Of a stretch of 18,577 nucleotides of DNA, positions 1-7,681 are shown piece after piece. The stretch covers positions 1 to 18,577 of the forward strand of contig QIIH01000503.1 in the NCBI GenBank assembly GCA_003229235.1, written 5' to 3'. This DNA comes from Flavobacteriales bacterium. Lineage in GTDB: Bacteria > Bacteroidota > Bacteroidia > Flavobacteriales > Flavobacteriaceae. Position 1 is the first letter of the stretch; each line of letters opens with the position of its first letter. The translations under genes and the position numbers were made by a program. The notes beneath the pieces are model-generated. The model saw only the letters and a program-made list of their open reading frames with translations. It was not told the DNA's origin and made no database searches.

Positions 1-404
1 CGTTCCCAAGCCATTAAACCACCACGTAAATTGTGAATTAAAGTGAAGCCTTCACTTTCAAGTTTTTTACATGCTTTTTGCGAAGTCTGACCAGTGCGGC
101 AATAGGTGATAAGCGGTTTGTCTTTATATTTCGCTAATTTTTTAGTGTCTTGCTCAAGTTTTTCGAGAGGGACGTGAACGGCATTAACGATATGCCCAGC
201 CGCAAATTCTTTTTCACTTCTAACATCTACTACAACGGCATTCTCGTGATTAATTAAGGATATCGCTTCGGCAGGTTTTACTTCACTAAAGCGTCGACCG
301 CGAATTTGTATTTCGGTATAAATGAGTAGTATAGCGAGCGCAACAAACGTCCCACTTAAAAAAATATGATCTTGTAAAAAGGCTGAAAAACTTAATTCTG
401 GCAT
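1..404 (-). CDS. yibN: YibN-like membrane-anchored rhodanese-domain protein (3' end outside window)
   Basis: My translation of the - strand from the ATG at 402-404 stays open to the window edge (134 codons), so only the last few residues are missing compared with YibN of about 143 residues. Residues 14-30 form one membrane segment. A rhodanese domain follows, with VVVDVRSEKEF around residues 57-67 and the active-site loop CRTGQTS beginning at Cys102, the expected sulfur-carrying cysteine. The domain should face the cytoplasm; its substrate is not known. In enteric bacteria yibN lies beside grxC and secB and is divergent from gpmI (gpmM). Here the divergent neighbour is instead an EPS operon. 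Family assignment is strong; the symbol rests on architecture and length only. Confidence 0.85.
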   Translation of the reverse strand, partial: MPELSFSAFLQDHIFLSGTFVALAILLIYTEIQIRGRRFSEVKPAEAISLINHENAVVVDVRSEKEFAAGHIVNAVHVPLEKLEQDTKKLAKYKDKPLITYCRTGQTSQKACKKLESEGFTLIHNLRGGLMAWE

Positions 405-726
405 TATTCTTTTACTCGGCTATTAATGTTTTTAGGAGTAACACTAGCCCTGGAGATTATACCTGAAAAATCAGATATCTCACCCAGTTCTATTTTTTAC
501 TCTTGGATTTAAGTTGTATGTCTATTTTAAGACATGTGCGTTTACAGGCTCCATTTTAAGTGAACAATTGGATGTTTTTCTAGAAACAATCTTTTGCCTG
601 TAAAATAAGCACGGGAGGATTATACGCTTAGTGTCAAGGGATTACAGCATAATATTGTTACATTTAAGTATTAGCGGGGTGGAGTTTCAATGATTATCTC
701 CAAAAAGTGGGCTAAGTGCATATTCC

Positions 727-743
727 GTTACACTTAATGTAAC
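727..743. promoter_or_regulatory. Inverted repeat, possible operator
   Basis: GTTACA-CTTAA-TGTAAC is a perfect 6+6 inverted repeat with a 5-base spacer. About 70 bases to the left, GTTACATTTAAGT (657-669) resembles the same site read on the other strand (GTTACATTAAGTGTAAC) with one extra base. Paired sites upstream of an EPS operon would suit a dimeric regulator. A 12-base dyad of this kind is expected a few times by chance in a window of this size, so this is only a candidate. Confidence 0.2.
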
Positions 744-927
744 TATCAGATATTATTCAATATTATTACTAATGCCGCCTTAAATGTGAAATTGGAGCGA
801 CCTGAATCAAGGTAGAGAGGCAAATTAAAAGTCAATTGATTATGGTGAAATATTAGTCAGCGGGCTAGCTCAATCTTTGGACTAGAGCGCTTCAACTTTT
901 GCATAATAAATGATAGTAAAATTAGTT

Positions 928-959
928 TTGACTTAAAAACTGAAAGTAATGAGTATAAT
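928..959 (+). promoter_or_regulatory. Candidate sigma-70-type promoter for the EPS operon
   Basis: TTGACT at 928-933 and a perfect TATAAT at 954-959 point towards the gene at 1296. The spacer is 20 bases, longer than the usual 16-18, so the -35 box may instead be a weaker hexamer closer in. If used, the transcript would carry a leader of roughly 330 bases. No sigma-54 -24/-12 box was found in this spacer. Confidence 0.25.
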
Positions 960-1236
960 TTAAAATTGGGTGAAACAATATTAAGCTCACCTCATTCTGT
1001 TTATTTCTTGGTTACTAATACTATGGAATCACGGCCTGGAAACTTGTACAAATTGTTAAATATTACTTGCAAGCTTTATATTTATTAGCCTCGTAAATTT
1101 GTAAATAGCTAGCATTTTCATGCCCTTATTAGGACACTGCAGTGTACAGTCTGTGTTTATCACTATATACTCATACGGCCTGAATACTTTAGAAAAACCT
1201 TGAAAGACCAATTATTTTTAGGAGTAACTGAATAGC

Positions 1237-1287
1237 ATGGATATCTTGCTAGCGACGATCGTCCACAATATGAATTACGCTGAATAA
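1237..1287 (+). CDS. Possible 16-codon leader ORF upstream of the chain-length gene
   Basis: The ORF encodes MDILLATIVHNMNYAE and stops 8 bases before the ATG at 1296. An AGGAG at 1220-1224 precedes it, but with a 12-base gap that is longer than ideal. The main gene has no purine-rich ribosome site of its own, so ribosomes finishing this ORF could reinitiate on it. The peptide has no run of a single amino acid that would suggest classical attenuation. It may also be a chance ORF. Confidence 0.2.
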   Translation: MDILLATIVHNMNYAE

Positions 1288-1295
1288 GCCTAATC

Positions 1296-3182
1296 ATGTT
1301 AGAGAGTAATGAATCATTTAGTAATTTATTTGGAATTAGAGATCACCTTACGATCTTATTTCGCTACAAACGATTAATTCTAATTATCCTTTTTTTCTCG
1401 CTTTTAATTACCGGGCCTGGGTCATTTACTTTGTCTGAAGTTTTTCAGGCTAAGTCTAGAATATTAATCCAGCAAAACCGAGAAACATTAAAAATTGGCG
1501 CTTCGCAAAATCCTACAAATACTTACGCGAGCCAACAGAATATAATTAAAACTCAAATTGAAATATTTAATAGCCCAGTGCTTATCGACCGTCTTGTAAA
1601 GCAGCTTGACGCAAAGAAAATTCTATCCAAAATGAAATGGCGTTGGGATTGGCTTAGAGCTTTACCTTCAACTTCTGTGGATTTTGTTAAATCAATTTTT
1701 GTTGATATTGATAAATCATCTCCCGAATGGGCTGCTGCGCAGTCTATTGTGAATAATCTAAATGTTTCGCCTATACTCAAGACAAGCATTTTTGAAGTTA
1801 CCTTTAACTCACCTGATCCTAAATTCTCAGCCTTAGTACTAAATACATTAGTAGAATTTTATTTAGATCACTATTCATCACTTCTTCATGGAAAAAGTGC
1901 AAATGTCTTTTTTGGTCAAGAAGTTGAAAGACTCAAAAAACAAGTTGATGTTGCTCAGTTCAACTTGATAGTTTTTAAAAAGAAGCATGGTATTGTTAAT
2001 TTGCAAATGCAGAAACAGATTTTATTACAAAATATTAATAATGCGCGTTCTAATATTAATAGTACTATTGTGAAGAGAGCGCGGGCTAAAAGGCGAATTA
2101 AATATCTAAAAAAGCAACTTTCGGGCGGCGCGGTTTATACACTAGGAACGTTGCGGTATGCAGAAATTCAAAAAGATCTTTCCAAAGAAAAAAGAAATTA
2201 CGAAGCATTGCTGTCCAATAAAAATTATAGAAATGAAATTCAAGCAGGCAGAGAAAAATTATTTAAGCTTAGCTCTCTGGAAGAAAAATTTAGTAACTTA
2301 GAGCGATCGGGTAAGTTAAAAAAAGAAACTTTGAAATTGTATCTTAAGAAAAAAGAAGAATCGCTAATAAATGTTACGCTGGATCACAAGAAGATTACAA
2401 ATGTCACTCAAATTGAGTTGGCCAAGGTGCCGGTAGAGCCTATCAGCCCAAAGAAAAAGAAAAATATGCTGTTTGGTATGGTCGGTGGATTATTGGGTGG
2501 GATTTCGCTTGCTTACTTACTTAATTTCTTTCGTAGAACATTTTCGACATGCAATGAGGTCGAAGGTTTTTTAGGGAGGCCAGTTTTCGCATCATTTCCG
2601 CTGGCTGATAGTAGTACGGGTTTTGCTGGTGGTGTTCTCGAAATAAGTGTACTAAGAGAAAGAATCAACAAATTGAGAGAAGGTAAGAATTGCAATAGTT
2701 TACTGTTTGCGAGCACAATTGGAGGGGAAGGAAAAACGTATGTTGCAAGTCATTTAGCGACCAAGCTAGCGGAAAGTGGCACTAAAACTTTGCTATTTTC
2801 TGATCACAGCCATTTATTGGGCAAAAAAAATTCATTAGGTAATGGTAAACTTAGGGTTAGGAGTATTCCCAATAAAAGAGTTCTCGTTAGATATATTGAA
2901 AAATACAGTAGCAAAAATTTTTATATAATAGTGGACGGACCGGCAATTAATGATGATGCGGATTTAATATACCTTGCGCCACGTGTTGCAGCCGTTTTAG
3001 TGATCATTGAGGCAGACTGCATTACGCAAATGGCCGTTTCAAAATCGCTGAAGGCTTTTGAAGATGCTGGCGGTAGAGTTATTGGTTTTATATTAAATAA
3101 ATGTGAAAATGTTCTACCAGACTGGGTTGATGAAAAATTTTTCTCTTTAAAATCAAAAAATAGTAAACAGGTGAGTGTATGA
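1296..3182 (+). CDS. Polysaccharide chain-length regulator with degenerate tyrosine-kinase domain (Wzz/Wzc-like)
   Basis: The 628-residue protein has the layout of a PCP-2a co-polymerase. There is an N-terminal Wzz domain with TM1 at about 26-46, and a long charged, probably coiled-coil periplasmic region from about 190 to 365. The proline motif PVEPISP at 379-385 precedes TM2 at about 391-412, and a cytoplasmic P-loop domain follows. It would set polymer length together with the polymerase at 3990. Walker A is present (STIGGEGKT, Lys480) and so is a Walker B (IIVDGP, Asp547). The Walker A' DxD is replaced by SDHSH (502-506), the A'-to-B distance is about 44 residues against about 80 in Wzc, and the C-terminus has no tyrosine cluster. 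I infer reduced or no autokinase activity. The ATG has no evident Shine-Dalgarno. The gene ends in an ATGA overlap with the next one. Confidence 0.88.
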   Translation: MLESNESFSNLFGIRDHLTILFRYKRLILIILFFSLLITGPGSFTLSEVFQAKSRILIQQNRETLKIGASQNPTNTYASQQNIIKTQIEIFNSPVLIDRLVKQLDAKKILSKMKWRWDWLRALPSTSVDFVKSIFVDIDKSSPEWAAAQSIVNNLNVSPILKTSIFEVTFNSPDPKFSALVLNTLVEFYLDHYSSLLHGKSANVFFGQEVERLKKQVDVAQFNLIVFKKKHGIVNLQMQKQILLQNINNARSNINSTIVKRARAKRRIKYLKKQLSGGAVYTLGTLRYAEIQKDLSKEKRNYEALLSNKNYRNEIQAGREKLFKLSSLEEKFSNLERSGKLKKETLKLYLKKKEESLINVTLDHKKITNVTQIELAKVPVEPISPKKKKNMLFGMVGGLLGGISLAYLLNFFRRTFSTCNEVEGFLGRPVFASFPLADSSTGFAGGVLEISVLRERINKLREGKNCNSLLFASTIGGEGKTYVASHLATKLAESGTKTLLFSDHSHLLGKKNSLGNGKLRVRSIPNKRVLVRYIEKYSSKNFYIIVDGPAINDDADLIYLAPRVAAVLVIIEADCITQMAVSKSLKAFEDAGGRVIGFILNKCENVLPDWVDEKFFSLKSKNSKQVSV

Positions 3183-3961
3183 ATAATATTACGGGTGGGT
3201 TAACAGCATCTGATAGTGATAATTACGTAAGTGAATTAGGCCATTACAAGCCATATGACTTTTGGCTTTCCGTTTGTGGTATCTATCAATTGTATCAATA
3301 TACGCTAGATCTACTTGGCGATATTAAAGGCAAGAAAATTCTTGACTGTGGCTGTGGGCGGGGCCATATATCGGTTATGCTCGCTAAGCGTGGAGCAATT
3401 GTTAAGAGTTTCGACATGTCAGATAAAGATCTCGAGACCGCCAGACTACTAGCTAAAGAAAATAATGTTGAAATTGAGTTCAGCAAACTACCTTTCGAAA
3501 AGCTTTCCTACGAGGATGAATCATTTGACCTTGCAATAGGGACTTTTATTATTCATCACATCAACGTGCCATTAGCGACAACGGAATTACAGCGTGTATT
3601 AAAACCAGGTGCTCGAGCAGTTTTTATCGAAAATTCCAATAGAAATCCTCTTCTAATGTTAAGCAGAAAATTTTTAGTGGGCTCATTTGGTATCCCGAAG
3701 TATGGTGACGATGATGAGGAGCATCCGCTAACACGGGCGGACATTTCAGCCATGAAAAAATATTTCCCAGGCTCGTTAAAGGTATTTTTCCCGAGTTTGG
3801 TGTTTTATAGGCTTATAGATTTTTATATATTTGAAAAAAAATACAAAATTATTACTGGCTTATTAGTAGGTCTTGATAAAATATTTGGCTTATTTCCACC
3901 CTTTAGACGAATGAGTTATTTTCAAATTTTACAATGTGATAAAGAGAAGCTCGGGAAATAG
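3179..3961 (+). CDS. Class I SAM-dependent methyltransferase
   Basis: 260 residues. The SAM-binding motif I is KILDCGCGRGH, with Asp56 and the glycine loop at 58-62, and Asp79 ends the second strand. A Methyltransf_11-like segment, DLAIGTFIIHHI, lies around residues 117-128. The C-terminal 70 residues are hydrophobic and aromatic, suggesting membrane or lipid-linked substrate contact. The start overlaps the preceding stop (ATGA) and is preceded by AGGTGAG, so it is probably translationally coupled to the chain-length gene. By context it would methylate a sugar of the EPS repeat unit or its lipid-linked precursor, but the acceptor cannot be read from sequence. Ubiquinone-type methyltransferases share the fold; the operon position argues against that role. 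Confidence 0.8.
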   Translation: MNNITGGLTASDSDNYVSELGHYKPYDFWLSVCGIYQLYQYTLDLLGDIKGKKILDCGCGRGHISVMLAKRGAIVKSFDMSDKDLETARLLAKENNVEIEFSKLPFEKLSYEDESFDLAIGTFIIHHINVPLATTELQRVLKPGARAVFIENSNRNPLLMLSRKFLVGSFGIPKYGDDDEEHPLTRADISAMKKYFPGSLKVFFPSLVFYRLIDFYIFEKKYKIITGLLVGLDKIFGLFPPFRRMSYFQILQCDKEKLGK

Positions 3962-3989
3962 CACTATTCTAAATTAGCAGTAGCGAGCG

Positions 3990-5411
3990 ATGCGTATCTT
4001 ATCTATAATTAATGCCGCAAGAGAAAGTAAAAGTACTTTTATTTTTGGTGCTAGCTTGGGCTCTGTACTAGGCATTTCTCTTCTTCTCGCATCATTTAAA
4101 ACAATTATTTTAATTTTCGGTTTGATTTTTGTTTTTTTACTATTTCTTTATCCACAATGGTCTTACCTTTCGATAGTGGCAGTAATTCCCTTTAGCCTAG
4201 AAATAGGGGGGGGGCTTACTGTTAGCACTATGGTGATACCGCTAGCAATTACTGCGATCACTGCCAACGCTCTAGTTGGCCGGGAACGGTGGCCATTCTG
4301 CGTGCGCCCCCTTGAAGCCAGGGTCGCATGGCTCTATTTTTTGACAGGCTTTGTTTCAGTTCTTTTTGCGGTTTATTCATCCGCCGCTATGCGAGATTTA
4401 TCAGAATCCGTACTTCACGCAGCTCTGTTTTTTACGACTTTATCCTTCGTCAACAAAATAGATACTTTAAATAAAGTGATTTGGATTGTTATTCTAATTG
4501 GTCTATTAGAGGGGATATTGAGTATAATGCAGGTTCATTTTGGAGTAGTTTTCAGTGACTCTTGGCGGGAGTCGCAGGGTCAGCAGCAATTTGTAGCTGT
4601 TTCGGAGCTGCGCGCAGAAGCGACCACTGCGCATCCACTTTTACTTGCGATCTATTTCCAGCTTGCCATACCTTTTGTGATTGCGAAAATATTCTGGATT
4701 AAAAATAATCTGACGAAGCTACTGCTTTTTTTTATTGCACTTCTAATGCTTTATGGATGGTACAAAACCTATGCAAGAAGTTCAGCTATTAGTTTTATAG
4801 TTATGTTTTTAGTTGCCATGGCAATGAGTTCTCGGTTTGGTACCAAACTAGCTGTGGTAACATCTGGTTTTCTATTATTCTTAACATACCTGTTTATTGC
4901 ATACCCTGATCAGGTTACGCAAATCGTTTCGGATCAATGGGCAACCGGAATAAGTAATAGCGTTGCAGACTCTATGAATTTTCGAATTGAATCTTGGGTT
5001 GGTGGTTGGTATCTTTTCCTAGATAATATATTACACGGAGTTGGGTATGGGCAGGCGGCACATCACTATATGCCATACTTACCTGGCTGGACAATTACAC
5101 AGCATCATCCTCTCGCGATACATAATGCCTTTATTGAAATTGCGAGTGAGCGAGGAATAATTGCAATTTGTTCTTTTCTGCTATTAATATTTTGGGCCAT
5201 GCGACACTTGTTGCGACTTATGTACGATCCGATATTAGGGAAGTATTCGAGAGTATTAATCATTATTCTTGTTGGGCAAATCGTTGTCTCACTAGTGACA
5301 CCATTGGTGCGAGAAATATGGTTAACGTTGGGACTGGCTTTTGCGTTGCAGAAAATACATAAGAGTCTAAAGGCTAAAACTTTGCCTGAATCCGAATCAT
5401 TTATGAAATAA
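3990..5411 (+). CDS. O-antigen ligase/polymerase family membrane protein (Wzy-like)
   Basis: 473 residues with about ten or more hydrophobic segments and a large periplasmic loop around 310-375. The Wzy_C/WaaL signature HNAFIEIASERG starts at His378 and leads into another membrane segment. An RSSAISF segment near residue 265 carries the conserved arginine region of this superfamily. The family either polymerises lipid-linked repeat units (Wzy) or ligates polymer to an acceptor (WaaL). Clustering with a chain-length regulator favours polymerase, though sequence alone does not settle it. It lies 28 bases after the methyltransferase on the same strand and is probably in the same operon. It is convergent with the sugar transferase gene; the 166-base gap holds no clear terminator, only the palindrome GCATATTAATATGC (5573-5586) over the neighbour's stop codon. 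Confidence 0.85.
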   Translation: MRILSIINAARESKSTFIFGASLGSVLGISLLLASFKTIILIFGLIFVFLLFLYPQWSYLSIVAVIPFSLEIGGGLTVSTMVIPLAITAITANALVGRERWPFCVRPLEARVAWLYFLTGFVSVLFAVYSSAAMRDLSESVLHAALFFTTLSFVNKIDTLNKVIWIVILIGLLEGILSIMQVHFGVVFSDSWRESQGQQQFVAVSELRAEATTAHPLLLAIYFQLAIPFVIAKIFWIKNNLTKLLLFFIALLMLYGWYKTYARSSAISFIVMFLVAMAMSSRFGTKLAVVTSGFLLFLTYLFIAYPDQVTQIVSDQWATGISNSVADSMNFRIESWVGGWYLFLDNILHGVGYGQAAHHYMPYLPGWTITQHHPLAIHNAFIEIASERGIIAICSFLLLIFWAMRHLLRLMYDPILGKYSRVLIIILVGQIVVSLVTPLVREIWLTLGLAFALQKIHKSLKAKTLPESESFMK

Positions 5412-5577
5412 GCGGGCTAGCACATCAGTTGTACGATTTAAAGACAGTTCCGATAGCTTGCCTGACTTATTAAAAAATTGGTTAATACCCAGGCCATTAA
5501 ATCGTTTTTTGAGCTTAGTGGTTGTTATTATTTTATGTCGAGTTAAAAAAGTTAAAGGGGCAGCTGTCTGTGGCATA

Positions 5578-6933
5578 TTAATATGCTTGTTTAGATGCAA
5601 ATAAAATACCAACAGTTTTAAGCATTATTTTAAGATCTAGCCAAATCGACCAATTATTAATATACTCAAGATCGTAATCTATCCTGCCTTTCATTTTATC
5701 GAAAGTGTCGGTTTCCCCTCTGAAACCCATAATTTGTGCTAAGCCAGTCATGCCAGGTCGTACTTTGTTTCGCATTGCGTAGCGATGGATGGTTGTTCGA
5801 TACTGTTCATCGAGTTTAGTTGGGTGTGGCCGAGGCCCAACTAAAGACATACGTCCTTGAATTACATTAATGATTTGTGGCAACTCATCTAATGAGGTTT
5901 TACGAAGAAATCTACCAATCGGTGTTACGCGAGCATCATTTTGAGCGGTTTGAACAAAATCGTTACCATTTTCAGAAACACTCATTGTGCGAAATTTATA
6001 AATTTCAAATTTATTGCCACCAAGTCCATATCGCATTTGCTTAAAAAAGATTGACTGCTTAGTCGTAATTTTGATGGCTATGGCGATAAGTAACATTGGT
6101 ATTGCCAGAACAATCAAAGCAAAACATGCAAACGTAATATCGAACATTCTTTTTAGCCAAAAATTTAGTCCGTCATGGGGAGTATCAACTATTCGAAGTA
6201 CAGGCAAATCACCGAGTGAATGCCATTGCGCATGTAAAGTTTCAAATGTAGTAGAATCAGGAACATAATAAATTGATACTGTCGAATCAGAAAACCTGCT
6301 TATTATCTCTTTAATTCGAGACTCACTTCGCATAGGCAATGAAATATAAATTGTATCTATTTCACCCTGTTTAGCCATTTGTACTAACTTTTCAATTGTA
6401 CCTATGAATTTTAATTTTGAATCTTTCTTAATTGAAGTGCGCTCACCATCATGTTTACGGTCTTCAAATGCTCCAATCAGTTTTAAGCCAGTCCAGTGAT
6501 TTTTTTGTATTCGGTTAGCAATTACATGGCCCAGATCTGTTGCACCGATTATCGCCAGTCTCTGAAATTTGTTCTCATTTTTGTACCACAAGCGGATTGA
6601 ATTTCTGGATATAATCCTTACCAGCGAACATGTTAACGGATTAATAAGCCATAATGCTAGTAGCAGTGAGCGAGGAATGGCAGAATATGCATCTAGTATA
6701 AGATAGACAATAATCATAGGCACAGAAAACCAGCTACGCCATATTCTGATCTGCTCAACTTGAATAGATGCGATTCTCCAGGATTGGTATAGCTTGTTTA
6801 TGCTACTTCCAATAATAAAACCAACCATGATCAATAGTGCAAAACCAAGATTAAAAATATTGAGAGTTGGCGATAGATAATTTTCTATTGCTACGTAGCT
6901 TAATAAAATTATAAGTAGATCGGAAATCTGCAT
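5578..6933 (-). CDS. Undecaprenyl-phosphate glucose phosphotransferase (WcaJ/EpsB-like initiating transferase)
   Basis: The protein matches WcaJ along its full length. Four N-terminal membrane segments lie within about 1-110. A Rossmann-like CoA_binding_3 region (LAIIGATDLGHVI) spans about 125-235. The membrane segment KRMFDITFACFALIV comes near residue 261. The catalytic bacterial sugar transferase domain has YKFRTM, TSLDELPQIINV and SLVGPRPHP (near 366). It would transfer hexose-1-phosphate, probably glucose, from UDP-sugar to undecaprenyl phosphate at the inner membrane, the committed step of repeat-unit synthesis. The first ATG (6933) gives 451 residues but has no ribosome site. The frame stays open upstream, and an ATT codon at 6973-6975 lies 7 bases after GGAG, giving 465 residues, close to WcaJ at 464. 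The gene stands alone on this strand between two convergent or distant neighbours. Confidence 0.9.
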   Translation of the reverse strand: MQISDLLIILLSYVAIENYLSPTLNIFNLGFALLIMVGFIIGSSINKLYQSWRIASIQVEQIRIWRSWFSVPMIIVYLILDAYSAIPRSLLLALWLINPLTCSLVRIISRNSIRLWYKNENKFQRLAIIGATDLGHVIANRIQKNHWTGLKLIGAFEDRKHDGERTSIKKDSKLKFIGTIEKLVQMAKQGEIDTIYISLPMRSESRIKEIISRFSDSTVSIYYVPDSTTFETLHAQWHSLGDLPVLRIVDTPHDGLNFWLKRMFDITFACFALIVLAIPMLLIAIAIKITTKQSIFFKQMRYGLGGNKFEIYKFRTMSVSENGNDFVQTAQNDARVTPIGRFLRKTSLDELPQIINVIQGRMSLVGPRPHPTKLDEQYRTTIHRYAMRNKVRPGMTGLAQIMGFRGETDTFDKMKGRIDYDLEYINNWSIWLDLKIMLKTVGILFASKQAY

Positions 6934-6982
6934 GCATATAATTGTAACCGACAGATAGGGCTTAATTTTAGTAATGATATAT

Positions 6983-6986
6983 CTCC
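6983..6986 (-). promoter_or_regulatory. Ribosome binding site that may place the sugar transferase start upstream
   Basis: GGAG on the - strand lies 7 bases before ATT (6973-6975) and 4 bases before ATC (6976-6978). Both are in frame with the sugar transferase, 14 and 15 codons before its first ATG. No Shine-Dalgarno precedes the ATG itself. ATT initiation is rare (infC, pcnB), so this is suggestive only. Confidence 0.35.
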
Positions 6987-7409
6987 ATGTATCATTTGAA
7001 CATATAAATAAATTTTAGTTTCACAGTTAATAAAGAAACTAAAATTCGACCGGCAGAAAAATTATCTTGATTATCGTAAAAACTATGATTATCAATAAGC
7101 CAGCCTATATTAAAAGCAAATCTGTCCGTAGAAATTCTTAAATGTAATAGGTGCTTCTTAGAGGGCATAAACTATTTAGACGCGACATAGTACAGCGAGT
7201 GGCATATTGCTACTTCCCTAATTGAACCCCGTGTATATTATGCATAAATTAAGGCTTAACAGCAAATAAATATTTTTGGTCATATTGCATAATTTTTTAG
7301 GTGTTTTTTGGCGACTAGATGGCATTAAATTTTTCATGGCGTAAGAAATTAAGTGGCAGTGCAGCAAATTTAATTTTCTATTTTGCCAGGTCAACAAGTA
7401 AAAACGTAT

Positions 7410-7439
7410 TAAATCTAAATCTAAATCTAAATCTAATTC
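7410..7439. repeat. Hexanucleotide tandem repeat (TAAATC)4 plus one variant unit
   Basis: Four exact TAAATC units (7410-7433) are followed by TAATTC (7434-7439), and a half-similar TAATTA comes next. The tract lies outside any convincing gene. A unit of six bases would not change a reading frame, so phase variation by frameshift is unlikely. A change in promoter spacing remains possible. Confidence 0.9.
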
Positions 7440-7498
7440 TAATTAAGACTGAATCTAATCTTGCATTTAGGCAAGTCGTCTTCAAACTATAGCCACCG

Positions 7499-7681
7499 CT
7501 ATACTTTTTCAGGCGATCTACCAAATTGCTGCGCCAGATATTGTCTCAACTGCACGGATACAGGAGGTAGAGCTTGCTGTAGCAGTTGTCTGCCCCGAAT
7601 CATTTGTGAGATACTCAAGATATCAAGTACATAAATTAAACTATTTGTTAGAAAAGCATCTAACTCAATTAGCTTAGGTGT
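7499..7681 (-). pseudogene. Possible C-terminal fragment of an unrecognised gene
   Basis: A - strand segment is open for 60 codons between a TAG at 7682-7684 and a TAG at 7499-7501. It reads IELDAFLTNSLIYVLDI, then QMIRGRQLLQQALPPVSV and LRQYLAQQFGRSPEKV. The composition (amphipathic, Gln/Leu/Arg-rich, no odd codons) looks more like coding sequence than the surrounding AT-rich DNA. The only internal ATG (7601-7603) would give 34 residues, without a good ribosome site. I do not recognise the family. It may be the remnant of a gene lost from this spacer, or a chance ORF. Confidence 0.2.

Larger units (their letters stand above)
405..1295. other. Long AT-rich spacer between yibN and the EPS operon
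   Basis: About 890 bases with no ORF of gene length on either strand and no recognisable RNA gene. It should hold the yibN promoter (-) and the promoter of the operon starting at 1296 (+). Visible elements are a perfect inverted repeat at 727-743, a related half-site at 657-669, a TTGACT/TATAAT pair at 928-959, a small hairpin GGGTGA/TCACCT at 968-992, a 12-base palindrome ACACTGCAGTGT at 1134-1145, and a 16-codon ORF just before the first EPS gene. The 14-mer TTTTTAGGAGTAAC occurs near both ends (about 429 and 1216). None of these is strong on its own. Confidence 0.6.

Noticed and set aside
429..1229. 14-mer TTTTTAGGAGTAAC at about 429 and 1216 as a functional direct repeat
   Set aside because: Similarity does not extend beyond the 14 bases, and one such match is close to chance for AT-rich DNA. 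A shared ribosome-site-like sequence is the simplest reading.
3069..3079. GGCGGTAGAGT, 10 of 11 bases of the RfaH ops/JUMPstart element
   Set aside because: It lies inside the chain-length coding sequence (codons for GGRV), not in a leader, and one such match in this much DNA is not unlikely. A similar GGCGGTAGCAA near 16487 is antisense to its gene.
5397..5612. 71-codon ORF on the minus strand between polymerase and sugar transferase
   Set aside because: It starts with TTG inside the sugar transferase gene, ends inside the polymerase gene and has no ribosome site. The plus strand is also open here for about 60 codons without a start, so this is probably chance or old debris.
7319..7492. 57-codon plus-strand ORF across the TAAATC repeat as a real gene
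   Set aside because: A stop codon is directly upstream, no Shine-Dalgarno lies at usable distance, and the repeat produces a low-complexity NL stretch.
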